This document shows positions 50,571 to 61,359 of a stretch of DNA of 64,000 nucleotides, piece after piece (position 1 is the stretch's first letter; every line of letters begins with the position of its first letter). The notes under the pieces were generated by a model. That model ran no database searches. It was not told where the DNA came from and saw only the letters and a list, made by a program, of their open reading frames with translations. This DNA comes from Myxocyprinus asiaticus (Eukaryota; Chordata; Actinopteri; Cypriniformes; Catostomidae), in assembly GCF_019703515.2 (NCBI RefSeq), contig NC_059346.1, forward strand, positions 15,159,001-15,223,000, read 5' to 3'. Position numbers and translations under genes: made by a program.

Positions 50571-50770
50571 ATAGTCCTCTTAAAACTTTTTCCTCTGTGT
50601 ACCCTTCTGTGTGAATGTGATTTGTTGTTTGTCCATAGGCAATATACTGATTTGTACTAAATACTGCACTATAACTGTCTTGATACATGCTAACAATTTT
50701 GATGCTGTGGAGATTAATGCTCATAATACCCATATCTGTGTCCATGTCCTCACAGGTCTATAAAGGAAGT

Positions 50771-51466
50771 ATGTCACTCTCTGCTTCTCTGCGCTTTGTC
50801 TATGTGCTCCTAGTTGCTCTCTGGGGCAGCAGTTGCTTCATTGAAGCCGTCCCGTTCAACGCGTCCATGGAGGGCAGCGGGAACGAACCCGAACTCATCT
50901 TTCCCATCGCTCGGACCACCCATGTTCCCCCTTCCCCCTCCACTTCTCCAAACATCACCACCACCTTCATCCGCATCAAAGACTTTATCTTCAACCAGGT
51001 GGTGGACTTCCTGAAGGAGAACTTGCTGCTTATTATAGTTGTGACTTCTCTCTTAGTAGTCATCATCTTCATCGTCTGCTGTGCCTCTGCGATGAGCCAC
51101 AAACGCAAACTTGAGGCCTACTACCCACCGAAGACCTATGCCCCCAGGAAATATATGAGCCAACCCAACAGAGCTATGGAGAAGCCACAACAGACCAAAC
51201 CTCAAAACCAGATCCAGGATGTCAAGATGACAGCTTCAAATACCCACAGAGAACCTTCTAAAGCACTAGTAGGGGAGAAGGAAGGGAAAGACCCCCGACC
51301 CAGGCTGAAGGAGGTCCAGAAGATGGAGGACGTTGAAGAGGTGGAGATACAGAAAGATGACACCAAGAAGAGAGAGGAACCACAGCCAAGCACCTCAAAT
51401 GCCACCTCAAGTCAGCCGCAGGTCTGTACCTGCCATCTCAGAAAGGCCAATCCCTCTACAGCGTGA
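50771..51466 (+). CDS. tmem119: Transmembrane protein 119
   Basis: 231 aa. Signal peptide (1-26, SLRFVYVLLVALWGSSC), short extracellular part with N-glycosylation sites at about 30 and 61, one membrane helix at about 84-106 ending in IVCCASAMSHKRK, then AYYPPKTYAPRKYM, the juxtamembrane block shared with mammalian TMEM119 (AYYP...KKYV). The cytoplasmic tail is charged (EDVEEVEIQKDD) and ends with Cys-x-Cys and ANPS, near the human ACSSVHPS end. TMEM119 is a microglial marker in mammals and promotes osteoblast differentiation. The frame is open upstream to 50687, but an acceptor (cctcacag, ending about 50755) lies just before this ATG and the signal peptide starts here, so the first 28 codons of the longer frame are probably intronic. 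The human protein is longer (283 aa). Whether this is the a or b fish copy is unresolved. Confidence 0.9.
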   Translation: MSLSASLRFVYVLLVALWGSSCFIEAVPFNASMEGSGNEPELIFPIARTTHVPPSPSTSPNITTTFIRIKDFIFNQVVDFLKENLLLIIVVTSLLVVIIFIVCCASAMSHKRKLEAYYPPKTYAPRKYMSQPNRAMEKPQQTKPQNQIQDVKMTASNTHREPSKALVGEKEGKDPRPRLKEVQKMEDVEEVEIQKDDTKKREEPQPSTSNATSSQPQVCTCHLRKANPSTA

Positions 51467-51616
51467 GGGAGCTTTTTCATTAATGGCTAGGAATAACATT
51501 GATTCCATAACTGTCTGTCTGAAAACTTTTTCCACTGTTAGATATTAATTTTTTGGTAAGCCTCCGTGTGCTTTCCTTGCTTTGAAACCTTTGTATGTTC
51601 CATCTGTATGAGTTCT

Positions 51617-51656
51617 GACAGACAGAGAGAGAGAGAGAGAAAGAGAGGGAGAGAAA
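51617..51656. repeat. GA-rich microsatellite
   Basis: ACAGACAGAGAGAGAGAG followed by AAGAGAGGGAGAGA in the tmem119 3' UTR. Confidence 0.85.
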
Positions 51657-51675
51657 ATGATGTGTGTGTTTGTTT

Positions 51676-52484
51676 GGTAACATTATACAATAAGGTTGTA
51701 TTTGTTAACATTATTTAAAGGAATATTCCAGGTTCAGTACACATTAACCTCAATCGACAGCAAAAAATAATTTTGAAAAAAACAAAAATTGAGGTTACAA
51801 TGAAGCACTTACAATGGAAGTGAATGGGGCCCATTTTTGGAGGGTTTAAAGGCAGAAATGTGAAGCTTATAATTTTGTAAAAGCATTTACATTAATTCTT
51901 CTGTTTAAACTTGTGTATTATTTGAGCCGCAAAGTTGTTTAAATCCTCATTTTTACAGTCAGTTTAGGGTTTTAGGATTTGATGACTACATCGTCATGGC
52001 AGCAAAGTTGTAAAATTGGCTATAACTTTACTGAGAAAAGGTTGGTAAGCAATTTTATCACACTAAAATTATGTTAACACGTATATTGTTTACGTCTTGT
52101 GGCTATACTTTTGAAACGGTGACTATTTGAATGTTTACGGATTGGCCCCATTGTAAGTGCCTCACTGTATCAATTTTTTTTGTTTTGTTTTTTAAAGAAA
52201 AGGAGGGGCAAGTCAAAATACATTTGTGTTGTAATCAACATTATACCACAAATGCTGTCGATTGAGCTTAACTTGATTTGAACCCTGAATATTCCTTTAA
52301 CTGCATTAGTTAACATTAACAATTAACAATCATTTTACAGCATTTATGGTGAATGTTGAACATACTAATACATTTTGCATATGTTAACATTAAGAAATGC
52401 ATTACGAACTAACATGGTTCATTGTTAGTTCATAATAGTTTATTAAAATTAGAAACTTATAGAAACTTATTGTAAAGTGTTACC
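51676..52484. mobile_element. Outer ITR element split by a TTAA element
   Basis: Left GGTAACATTATACAATAAGG and right TTATTGTAAAGTGTTACC are inverted repeats. The interior TTAACATTAGTTAAC-type sequence is interrupted at 51719-52296. Confidence 0.7.
51719..52296. mobile_element. TTAA-flanked MITE with AGGAATATTCCAGG termini
   Basis: Ends AGGAATATTC and GAATATTCCT are perfect inverses, flanked by TTAA at 51715-51718 and 52297-52300. The 578-bp interior has GAAGTGAATGGGGCCC and no ORF. Confidence 0.85.
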
Positions 52485-52586
52485 ATTTGTTCAGCTCATT
52501 TCTTGTGTCTTTCTATTTTATTTTTTTTTTTATAAGAGGGAAAAAGCTTATTTCTACAGTCTGACAATAATTATGTCCAGTTGGAA

Positions 52587-52893
52587 AATAAAATTGTGTA
52601 CATGAACAGCATTTGTATATTACTTTCTAGTTTTGAGAAACTTGAGAAACAGTGTTTTGACCACTTTCCTTGACTATATTCTAAATGCAATATTTATATG
52701 CATGGAAATACATAATTTACACCAACTTTTTAAAGTTATTGTCAGGTGTTGTACATTAAGACATTAAGGTTATTTTATATAAACCGAGTCAAGACTTTCT
52801 TTAACATTGAATTAACTTTTTTTTTTTTAAGTTAAATGATTTTGTCATAAAATTAACTTTCCAGTATCTCCTTTTCTGTTCCGAATCAATAAA
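52587..52893 (+). promoter_or_regulatory. Candidate tmem119 polyadenylation signals
   Basis: AATAAA at 52587-52592 and at 52888-52893, the latter in the context TCAATAAAAACTTG. Both lie downstream of the tmem119 stop and the transposon pair at 51676-52484. Confidence 0.35.
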
Positions 52894-54533
52894 AACTTGT
52901 TTCAAAAATACAGATATAATGTGAGGTAAAGACTAAAGATTGTGTTTTGTTAGTAAGTCAACAGTTTACATAAAATAAAATAAAGGCCTGGTAAATTCAA
53001 CATTTAAGCAGGACAATGTTAAAATATTATTATTGTTATTGTTAGTTATTATTATTAGTAGTAGTAGTATCTAGACTACTGTATCAATTATATTAAATTA
53101 TTAGATGTATAAAACAAACTGCTTTCTTGGGTCCTGTCTGTTTGTCTGATGTCCATTTGTCAAAAGAATATCAAGAGCTTAACAGAAAATTGCTTTATCA
53201 TCTAGAGTTGGTTTGGCTGTATAGCATATGAAACCCAAGAACCCCAACAAGAGAGTACAGCAGAGCTTAATGGCGGCAGCTACAGTGTTTTTGTCACATC
53301 CAAATAATATTTTAGAAGTTCATTCCAAGAGGTTCCAAAGACAGATCAAACTCAAGGTTAAGATTCCAGACCCATACATCTGGCCTTGACGGAAATATAC
53401 TGGTTTTACTTTCATTCGAAAACCATTCTGACACTATGCCAGTATTAAAATTTTTGTGGACATTTTAAGTTTACCAAGATTTAGTCACTACAGATACATT
53501 ATTCCCAATCCACATGGATCTAAAGTTCTCAGGTGAGAACTCATTCCTCCATGCCACAGATACTTTCTCATAAAAACACTGCTCTAACCTCTCAAAATAT
53601 ACACAGCTTCTATTCCAGCTATGATATCAGCCTCTCATGGATTAATATCCACTTGAATGCAAATTAGCTTCATAACTGAAATTAAAACCCCACGGTAATG
53701 GCACAAGGCCAAGTGTTGGCAGCGTATTCACCAAAGAGCAAACATCCAAAGATATGCAGTAAAGGCTTAGGTTGAAACCTGAGCCCTGAAAAAGAACTTT
53801 AGAACAGGGTTGAATTCCCACCTCTCTTTTGTCAACAAGGTGCTAAATAATTCTGGAAATACACACTCCTCTAATTTCATTAGAAGACAGTGACATGAGC
53901 TCTCATCACTCCTGAAGGATTCGATATGGACTTGAGCTTGATTTTGGCTGTGGTCAACATAATCAAATAGCTTACCTGGAATTCATCTTCATATTTTGTG
54001 TACCAGAAAGAAGGGCAAAAGTACTCAACAGACCATCAAATAATATATTTTGTCATGAAATGGTTATTAGAAGTGTCCTAACCAAAACTGCTCTACTGAC
54101 CTGAGGCAGTGGTGTCATGGGAAAAGCAACTGGAGCGGCCAATTAATTCACATTGCGAAGATGATGCAAAACAGGTAACACAAAACCTTAAGTCTGCCAT
54201 TAAAGTTTGATGGGCCGCTACCCAGAATTTTCAGGGTAAGCATGGACCGTTCTCTGGAAAGGACGTGAAGAAAGAGAAAAGAGGTTAAAAGAGAGGGGTA
54301 AGCTGGAAAAGGGCAAGAATGGTGAGTACCACATCTCTTTGTCGAAGTTACACATTTAGAGTCAAGATGCACAAGAAAGAAAATATATCCTGGCAAAACT
54401 TAATGGAGGAGTCCATCAGGTTAATTAAGTTTGATCAACTGATTTGTTTACAGTAAAAGAATAGCATGTACTGACTTCTTCCTCTGTCCCTTCTCAATCT
54501 TCTTCTACTGGACATGTCTCCCTCAAGTGAGCC

Positions 54534-56003
54534 ATGTGTCCTTGTCTTCTCCACTGTTTCTTGTTGTTTCATTGTTCATCTCTCCTTGCTGGCCTCGTCT
54601 TGACCCCCTGCCCCAAAGGCTGCTGCTGTCCCTGTCCTGGTGCTCTGGTTCTGTGCGAGTCCCTGGGTCTATATACTCTACCTCGTTCCGTCCCCCTAAG
54701 CACCTCCATCCTCTCTGTGGCCCGGAATCGGCTCTGCAACGTCGATAACGTGTTCCAGCCATACTCAGGCCTACAAGAGTTGAGCCTCAGCCACAATCAA
54801 CTGGCTCGTTTCCCACGTGGGCTGCCTTCAAGTCTAGAGACGCTTCAGCTTCAAGAGAACCAGATCACCTACATCACCGCTGGGTCTCTGAGACAGCTGG
54901 GGAACCTCACACGCCTGGACCTGGACGACAACCGAATACGGGCGATTCAGCCAGGTGCACTATTAAGACTGACCAGGCTGAAGATGTTGACTCTCAAGGG
55001 GAACAGATTGTCTCATCTCCCAGCAAACTTACCTTCTTCACTAATATACCTTGATGTGTCAGCAAATTGCATATCTACACTAGATCTACCTTCACTGAGT
55101 GCTTTGGTGAACCTGCAGGTGTTAAAGATTAATAGTAACTGTTTGCGTTCTATACCTGAGCGGGCATTTGATGGACTGTCCCGTCTCCAGTCAGTGGAAC
55201 TAGCCAATAACCTATGGGTTTGTGAATGTGACATACTGTACCTGTATAGGTGGCTACTGATGGACCGGTTACGGATGGCTACAGTTCTAGTGTGTACGGC
55301 TCCTTTGCACTTGGCACAGAAGTTGCTTTTAACTCTATCAGTCATTGCCATCTGTCCAAAACTATTGAAGCCTATTGAAAGAATGCCATCTGTAAATACA
55401 ACCACAGCATCTGGGAAAGTGGTTGAAACCCAAGTAGCTCACACAACAAGTGCTTCTATGCTGAATAGATCTGACACTGCATGCAAAATCAGTTCATTAA
55501 GATTTCAAGAATCTTCAAAACTATCAGAGAGTGCAATATCATCTGCAGAGACTCTCACAAAACAGTCATCTTTTCATGGAAACCTATCAAGGTCCTTCTT
55601 TGGATCAGACCAGCCTACATTAGAGAGACTGAGCTATGAGGACTGCCTCTCTCTCAATTTCTTGGCTATTTTACCCCAGTCCACCCAATTACCCTACAGT
55701 CCAGCCACAGATGAAGATCCTGGTTGTCTAGAGAATTCAACAGGTCAGCAACCAGGAGCATCAGCCATTGTGGTGTCTGGCAATTCTGTGACCCCTACCA
55801 AAGAGGTCGGACTGCAGCCTGAGCTTACTCCTCAGACAATACTGCAGTCCAGTGACACAGCGCTCATTGCAGTGTTGGCTGTGCTCTGTGTGTTTACAGG
55901 ATTCTTAATGCTAACAGTGCTGTTGGTACTGAGGAACGTTTTCCTGCGAAACCTGAGAGTAGCACCATTCCCACAGGTTCAGGGTGAAAATAGCACACAT
56001 TGA
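54534..56003 (+). CDS. Single-pass membrane protein with leucine-rich repeats (unnamed)
   Basis: 489 aa, uninterrupted. Signal peptide (about 1-24), a Cys-rich LRR N-cap (CPKGCCCPCPG, about 26-41), then about seven LRRs at 56-226. Several have the small leucine-rich proteoglycan pattern LPSSLxxLxLxxNxI (RGLPSSLETLQLQENQI, ANLPSSLIYLDVSANCI). An LRR C-cap with four Cys (WVCEC...VC...C) covers about 228-275. A Ser/Thr-rich stalk with many N-glycosylation sequons runs to about 438, then one membrane helix (about 443-466) and a 23-residue tail. The architecture resembles LRR adhesion or receptor proteins such as the LRTM, LRRC or GPIb families, but I cannot assign an orthologue. The ATG was chosen because the signal peptide follows at once; an ATG 18 bp upstream in the same frame hits a stop after five codons. 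An additional non-coding exon upstream is possible. Confidence 0.82.
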   Translation: MCPCLLHCFLLFHCSSLLAGLVLTPCPKGCCCPCPGALVLCESLGLYTLPRSVPLSTSILSVARNRLCNVDNVFQPYSGLQELSLSHNQLARFPRGLPSSLETLQLQENQITYITAGSLRQLGNLTRLDLDDNRIRAIQPGALLRLTRLKMLTLKGNRLSHLPANLPSSLIYLDVSANCISTLDLPSLSALVNLQVLKINSNCLRSIPERAFDGLSRLQSVELANNLWVCECDILYLYRWLLMDRLRMATVLVCTAPLHLAQKLLLTLSVIAICPKLLKPIERMPSVNTTTASGKVVETQVAHTTSASMLNRSDTACKISSLRFQESSKLSESAISSAETLTKQSSFHGNLSRSFFGSDQPTLERLSYEDCLSLNFLAILPQSTQLPYSPATDEDPGCLENSTGQQPGASAIVVSGNSVTPTKEVGLQPELTPQTILQSSDTALIAVLAVLCVFTGFLMLTVLLVLRNVFLRNLRVAPFPQVQGENSTH

Positions 56004-56056
56004 GTGCATTTACATATAAACCAATACACTGATAACTACCAAAAATTAGTTCATTC

Positions 56057-56238
56057 AATAAACCAGACAACACAAGAAAACCACGTTTACATGAGATTTG
56101 AAATTCAAAAACACTTGAGCACATCAGATAAGCTGGTAAGAACACTGGTAAAAGTGTCCAGGTGCCAGGGGGTATGCAAAAACAACTGGATTTTGCTTTG
56201 TTTAACCTATAAAACAAAATGCATGACTTAAAAATAAA
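56057..56238 (+). promoter_or_regulatory. Candidate polyadenylation signals of the LRR gene
   Basis: AATAAA at 56057-56062 and 56233-56238, within 240 bp of the stop codon. Confidence 0.35.
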
Positions 56239-56837
56239 TAGGGCTGGATAAAAATATAGATTTCCCGATTAACCACAATCTTAATTTGAACAATCTCTAT
56301 ATCTAATCTCAAGATCAATCTTTTTATATGCAATGTTCAGCATCGAGATCCTTTTGGATTTTGCAACTACATGTTGAGAAGTAAAGTTTGGTTTGACTCG
56401 TTCCGTGTGATGTGTACAAAGACGAGATCCATGCAATCCATTTGTCATTAAATAATATCTCTTTCAATATACTTCCTGTTCACTAGTCAGTTGTGGATCA
56501 AAACAACAAAAAATTATAATTTAATTCTAATATAGAAGCCATGCAACTTTCTCATTAATTTGCGCTCATCCAACAAAATGCTGTACAGCCAGTAGTCTTA
56601 ATCCCAGTTAGCACACAAACATTTCTAAGATGTCTGATTAAGCATCGCATTCTTATTAACATTTGCTAAACATCTTAAAAAGATCAGATTTACAAACATT
56701 CGAAATCATAAACTTCTCAAAGACATCTGCTGAATGTTTTTATTGACATCCGAGAGCAAACGTCTTATAGATGTATTGGAGATGAGAAAACAACCTAAAA
56801 AAATACATCTTCCAGATATAAACAATCAAATAGACAT

Positions 56838-57031
56838 CTGGGTGATGTACGCGCAATGTCTGTTTTAGATCTTTTCATCTGGAAAGCGTCACAATCTAAT
56901 TAACATCTGCTAAACCTCTGAAAAAGGGAATGTGTGTAAAAATATTTTTAAGATGTTTAGCAGATTTTAATTAGATTGTGATGCTTTCCAGATGAAAAGA
57001 TCTAAAACAGACATCTCGGAGATGTACTGTA
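56838..57031. repeat. Large imperfect inverted repeat (palindrome)
   Basis: The left arm (GACATCTGGGTGATGTAC ... CATCTGGAAAGCGTCACAAT ... ATTAACATCTGCTAAAC) is mirrored by the right arm (TTAGCAGATTTTAATTAGAT ... ATTGTGATGCTTTCCAGATG ... ACATCTCGGAGATGTAC). A half-copy lies in the coro1c intron near 32158-32260. Confidence 0.75.
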
Positions 57032-57829
57032 CGTATGTGCAGTGACGTCTGCAGCTGTACGGTCGAATGCACTGTGCATACCATGAGTGCTCCGACTGAC
57101 TTGAGAAACATTTTCTCTCAGGATATTTCAGCAATCACGAAGTGTGTCCCGTATTTCTGTTGGCTGTTTAAAAGAACTGGCGATGCATGATTAATTCACG
57201 AATTATTCTTTTGAGTTGGTTCTTTTCAGTGAATTGGACAAACGGGCTTGCAAAATGGTCTGAATCAATTCGTGATTCAGTTCAATTTGTTTGGAGCGCT
57301 CTCTGAATCATTTGGAGCAGTCTCAAACAGTAAAACAGTATTGGCATATTTACAAACACAGAACAAACAGCGCTGGATGAAGTCGATATTTACCTACAAA
57401 CAAAATGCTGACTTTTTGAGAGGAAACTCTTAGAAACTTAAGCTAGTTCTGTCATGAGAATAAAGGGCTATTCACACCGAACGTGATTTTGCATCCTCTC
57501 ACGCTGTTTTTCAATCGTTTTCCATAAACATTCATTAGATGGATGTTTTTTACCACTTTGTCATATTTAGCTGTATTTTTAGCATCTCTAACAGTAGCGC
57601 AGCATGTTTAGTGTCAAGTTAAAAAGAACTTCAACTGTTAAAAACACAACTCAAGACACTTACAGCAAAAAAGGTTGGGAAACGCTGGTTTACATGACCT
57701 TATACAGCATCAGCTTATTAAATCGGTGTAAGATGGTGCATGTAATCGCACTCATTCTATTTGTATTACTTAAAACTGTTTTGGCCACAAAATGTGGCAA
57801 TTTAGAGAAATGTACAAACTAATTAATAA

Positions 57830-58650
57830 TGCAAGGTCGCGTGACGCCATGCCAGGGTCGGACATGTGAATGGCGAGTTCTGTGCACTCTGCTAGTTTTT
57901 AATACTTTTTGTATCATAAACCGGTGAGATTAGATACACACTGATCCTTAACTGTTTTATGAAGACAATATGTCAAAGAATTCAAAATGCTCGGGCTCTG
58001 GAGACATTAAAAGACACTTACGTGCTCAAGCTGATACCCCTGACAAAGCCGCAGGCCAGGGACTCAATGTGGACGGTGCGGTGGGAGAAATTCAAAGTCA
58101 ACTGTCCAGCATGTCTGTGATGCTGACGAAGGTCGTCGCAGACTTGGAGGATCTTGCTGTAATATGTCGATTGATCACTTCCATGAAGACGAAATTCACT
58201 GAGTTGGTTACAAGATTGTCGGACGTCGAAAAACGGATCGATTATCTGGAGTCATCGGAGAGGGAATTAGCTGCTAACCCGCTAGCGACCAAGACAGACA
58301 TGCAACACGTTTGGGAGAAACTGGAGGATTTGGAGAATCGTAATCGACGAAACAACATCTGAATTGTTGGAATTCCTGAACGAGGAAGGCCGAGATATGG
58401 TAAAATTCCTAGACGAGCCATTTCTGAGTCCGCTCAAAGTAACAGGGCATAAGCTGGAAATCGAGCAAGCTCACAGTGTCTCGGCTCATAGATTGGCTGA
58501 GGGAGACAGGCCCCGATCAATTCTGGCCAAATTTCTGAGATCATCATGTTACACGAGGCGAGGAGCAAAGGAAAGCTTTCTCGGAAGAACTACACCATTT
58601 TCTTGTTCCCAGACTTTGCTAATTCGACTAAATAATGCAACATGATTATT
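57830..58650 (+). mobile_element. 5' fragment of an L1/Tx1-type LINE with broken ORF1
   Basis: A frame of 130 aa (57970-58362) has a Ser/Lys-rich start, a coiled-coil region (LTKVVADLEDLA ... RLSDVEKRIDYLESSERELA) and the hallmark LENRNRRNNI at the entry to the RNA-recognition domain. A stop interrupts the conserved IRIVGIPE-type strand, and the remainder (IVGIPERGR, LAEGDRPRSILAKFLRS) continues in shifted frames before the element ends. Confidence 0.75.
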
Positions 58651-59774
58651 AAGGGCTTTATTATGTACTTGCAAAAAATAATACAGCATCAAAATACAGG
58701 CATTCATTTCATGGAATCTACAATGAGCCCCCTGATACACTGCAGTTAGTAGAACAAATTTACAAGCATTGTGGTAATATGCATTTAACAAAAAACATTC
58801 CTTCCTGATCTTCAGGAATTAAGAGTTTATTTTAATGTGCATGATTCAGTGGGAAAAAAAAAAAAAACTTTATTCAAAGATCTTCAGTCTGTCAATGCAA
58901 ACCACTTCAAACCAGCAATCCTAAGGCAGTGAATTAGTAGAAATTATTTATTCATAATGGCTTTTGTTTATTACAGCCTCAGTAAGTAAAGTACACTATG
59001 TCTCTGAGTCATGACGACAGTGAGTGTCAGTGGCTATGTTTACATGCACTCATTTTCGTCAATCTGAATAAATTTAATCCGATTGCAGATTCTGAATGTA
59101 CTGTTTATATGCCCCCTAAACTTTGCAATCTGATACAAATATTCATTTACATGTGCATTTCATGTATTCCGAACCAAACTTCTGCACATGCAAAGAGTGT
59201 CAGTCGTTGCATTCTGAAGAAGGGGAAAAAGGTTGAGAAAGTGAGAATGGCACCAAAGTCCTTCATTGCCGTTTTTGCTTTGTTGAGATATCTAAAAACA
59301 AATATGCCAGAAAAGCTTTCTTATGGAACTCTGCTCGGCAATGAAGAATTAGAAGCAGCGTCCAATACCCTGTCTGACTTAACTGTGTATTTGCCTCATG
59401 CCCATTTCTCCAATATAACCGCATGCATCTCTGGATGCAAGTATGAAGTAAAGACAGGTGGGTGAGAGTTGTCCTTAAAGGAGTTTACAGATGTGGAATG
59501 GAAACAAAATAACAGGGACTTTAAGCAACAGCTGCGGATGGGACACTACGCAAAAAAATCACTAAATAATAATGACGGCGGAATGGAGCATTTAATCATT
59601 CAAGAAAAAAAAATGTAGGCTATTTAAAACAGCAAGAGAATGTATGCTTGCAGTGTTAAATAACTGTCAGAAGAAGAGTTTTATTCTTGTACTAAATAAA
59701 CAGCCTACGTCAAAAACCTAGATATTATTATTAATAGGCTACTGATATTTAAGTTTTTTTTTTATTCAAGTCTA

Positions 59775-61359
59775 CAATTGAAGTCAGAAGTTTACATAAA
59801 TTGAGGTTGAAGTCATTAAAAAAAAACTGAACACTCCACAGATTTCATATTAGCAAACTGTAGTTTTGGCAAGTCATTTAGGACATCTACTTTATGCATG
59901 ACAAGTTACTTTTCCAACAACAGACAGATTTTCACTTTTAATTGACTATCACAATTCCAGTGGGTCAGAAGTTTACATACACTAAGTTAACTGTGCCTTT
60001 AAGCAGCTTGGAAAATTCCAGAAAATGATGTCAAGCCTTTAGGCAATTAGCCAATGATAGGCTAATTGGAGATGTATTTTAAGGCCTACCTTAAAACTCA
60101 TTGCCTCTTTGGTTGGCATCATGGGAAAATCAAAAGAAATCAGCAAAGACCTCAGAAAAAACATTGTGGACCTCCACAAGTCTAGTTCATCCTTGAGAGC
60201 AATTTTCAAATGCCTGAAGGTACCACGTTCATCTGTACAAACAATAGTATGCCATGTATAAACACCATGGGACCATGCAGCCGTCATACCACTCAGGAAG
60301 GAGACGCATTCTGTCTCCTAAAAATGAACGTAGTTTGGTGCGAAAAGTGCAAATCAATCCCAGAACAACAGCAAAAGACCTCGTGAAGATGCTGGAGGAA
60401 ACAGGAAGACAAGTATCTATATCCACAGTAAAACGAGTCCTATATTGATATAACCTGAAAGGCTGCTCAGCAAGGAGGAAGCCATTGCTCCAAAACTGCC
60501 ATAAAAAAGCCAGACTACAGTTTGCAAGTGCACGTGGAGACAAAGATCTTACTTTTTGGAGAAATGTCCTCTGGTCTGATGAAACAAAAATTTTACTGTT
60601 TGGCCATAATGACCATTGTTATGTTTGGAGGAAAAAGGGTGAGGCTTGCAAGCCGAAGAATACCATCCTAACCGTGAATCATGGGGGTGGCAGCATCATG
60701 TTGTGGGGGTGCTTTGCTGCAGGAGGGACTGGTGCACTTCACAAAATAGATGGCATCATGAGGAAGGAAATTTATGTGGATCTATTGAAGCAACATCTCA
60801 AGACATCAGACAGGAAGTTAAAGCTCGGTCGCAAATGGGACTTCCAAATGGACAATGACCCCAAGTATACTTCCAAAGTTGTGGAAAATGGCTTAAGGAC
60901 AACAAAGTCAAGGTACTGGAGTGGCCATCACAAAGCCCTGACCTCAATCTGATAGAAAATTTGTGGGCAGAGCTGAAAAAGCATGTGCGAGCAAGGAGGC
61001 CCACAAATCTGACTTAGTTACACCAGTTCTGTCTGGAGGAATGGGCCAAAATTCCAGCAACTTATTGTGAGAAGCTTGTGGAAGGCTACCAAAAATGTTT
61101 GACCCAAGTTAAACAATTTAAAGGCAATGCTACCAAATACTAACAAAGTGTATGTAAACTTCTGACCCACTGAGAATGTGATGAAAGAAATAAAAGCTGA
61201 AATAAATCATTCTCTACTATTTTTCAGACATTTCTCATTCTTAAAATAATGATCCTAACTGACCAGGGAATGTTTTCTACAATTAAATGTCAGGAATTGT
61301 GCAAAATGTTTGTTTAAATGCATTTGCCTAAGGTGTATGTAAACTTCTGACTTAAACTG
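59775..61359 (+). mobile_element. Sleeping Beauty-like Tc1 element (plus orientation)
   Basis: Termini CAATTGAAGTCAGAAGTTTA and AAACTTCTGACTTAAACTG are inverted, with TA at 59773-59774 and 61360-61361. Inner direct repeats (GGGTCAGAAGTTTACATACA, GTAAACTTCTGACCCACTG) give the IR/DR layout. 1585 bp; better preserved than the copy at 38768. Confidence 0.93.
60121..61143 (+). pseudogene. Sleeping Beauty-like transposase pseudogene (plus)
   Basis: Starts MGKSKEISKDLRKNIVDLHK at 60121 and breaks after about 42 codons. It resumes at 60254 (RRRILSPKNERSLVRKVQ) and ends at a TGA after KRVLY. It continues at 60485 with the catalytic region: [34 protein letters not shown] and MDNDPKYTSK. A frameshift follows near 60893, then LIENLWAELKKHV and the C-terminal KGNATKY. 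The three acidic DDE positions are all recognisable. At least two stops and two frameshifts make it inactive. Confidence 0.9.

Larger units (their letters stand above)
45916..50770 (+). other. selplg 3' UTR and spacer before tmem119
   Basis: AT-rich 3' UTR with several AATAAA, then spacer holding one Tc1-like derivative (48443-49009) and a TACCATGGTA-type repeat (50420-50570). A 5' UTR exon of tmem119 is expected but not recognised; the acceptor before its ATG ends near 50755. Confidence 0.7.
51467..54533 (+). other. tmem119 3' UTR and spacer before the LRR gene
   Basis: It contains a GA-rich tract (51617-51656) and a nested pair of ITR elements (51676-52484), followed by poly(A) signals. 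52900-54533 shows no recognised repeat or exon; a promoter for the LRR gene presumably lies here but no clear TATA context stood out. Confidence 0.7.

Noticed and set aside
50687..50770. Longer tmem119 N-terminus
   Set aside because: The extra 28 codons precede a good splice acceptor and displace the signal peptide; the Met at 50771 fits better.
54523..54796. Minus-strand frames opposite the LRR gene
   Set aside because: Antisense shadows of the Cys/Leu-rich N-terminus.
58998..59465. 155-codon plus-strand frame
   Set aside because: It overlaps the left end of a repetitive element and shows no known domain; at most a transposon remnant.
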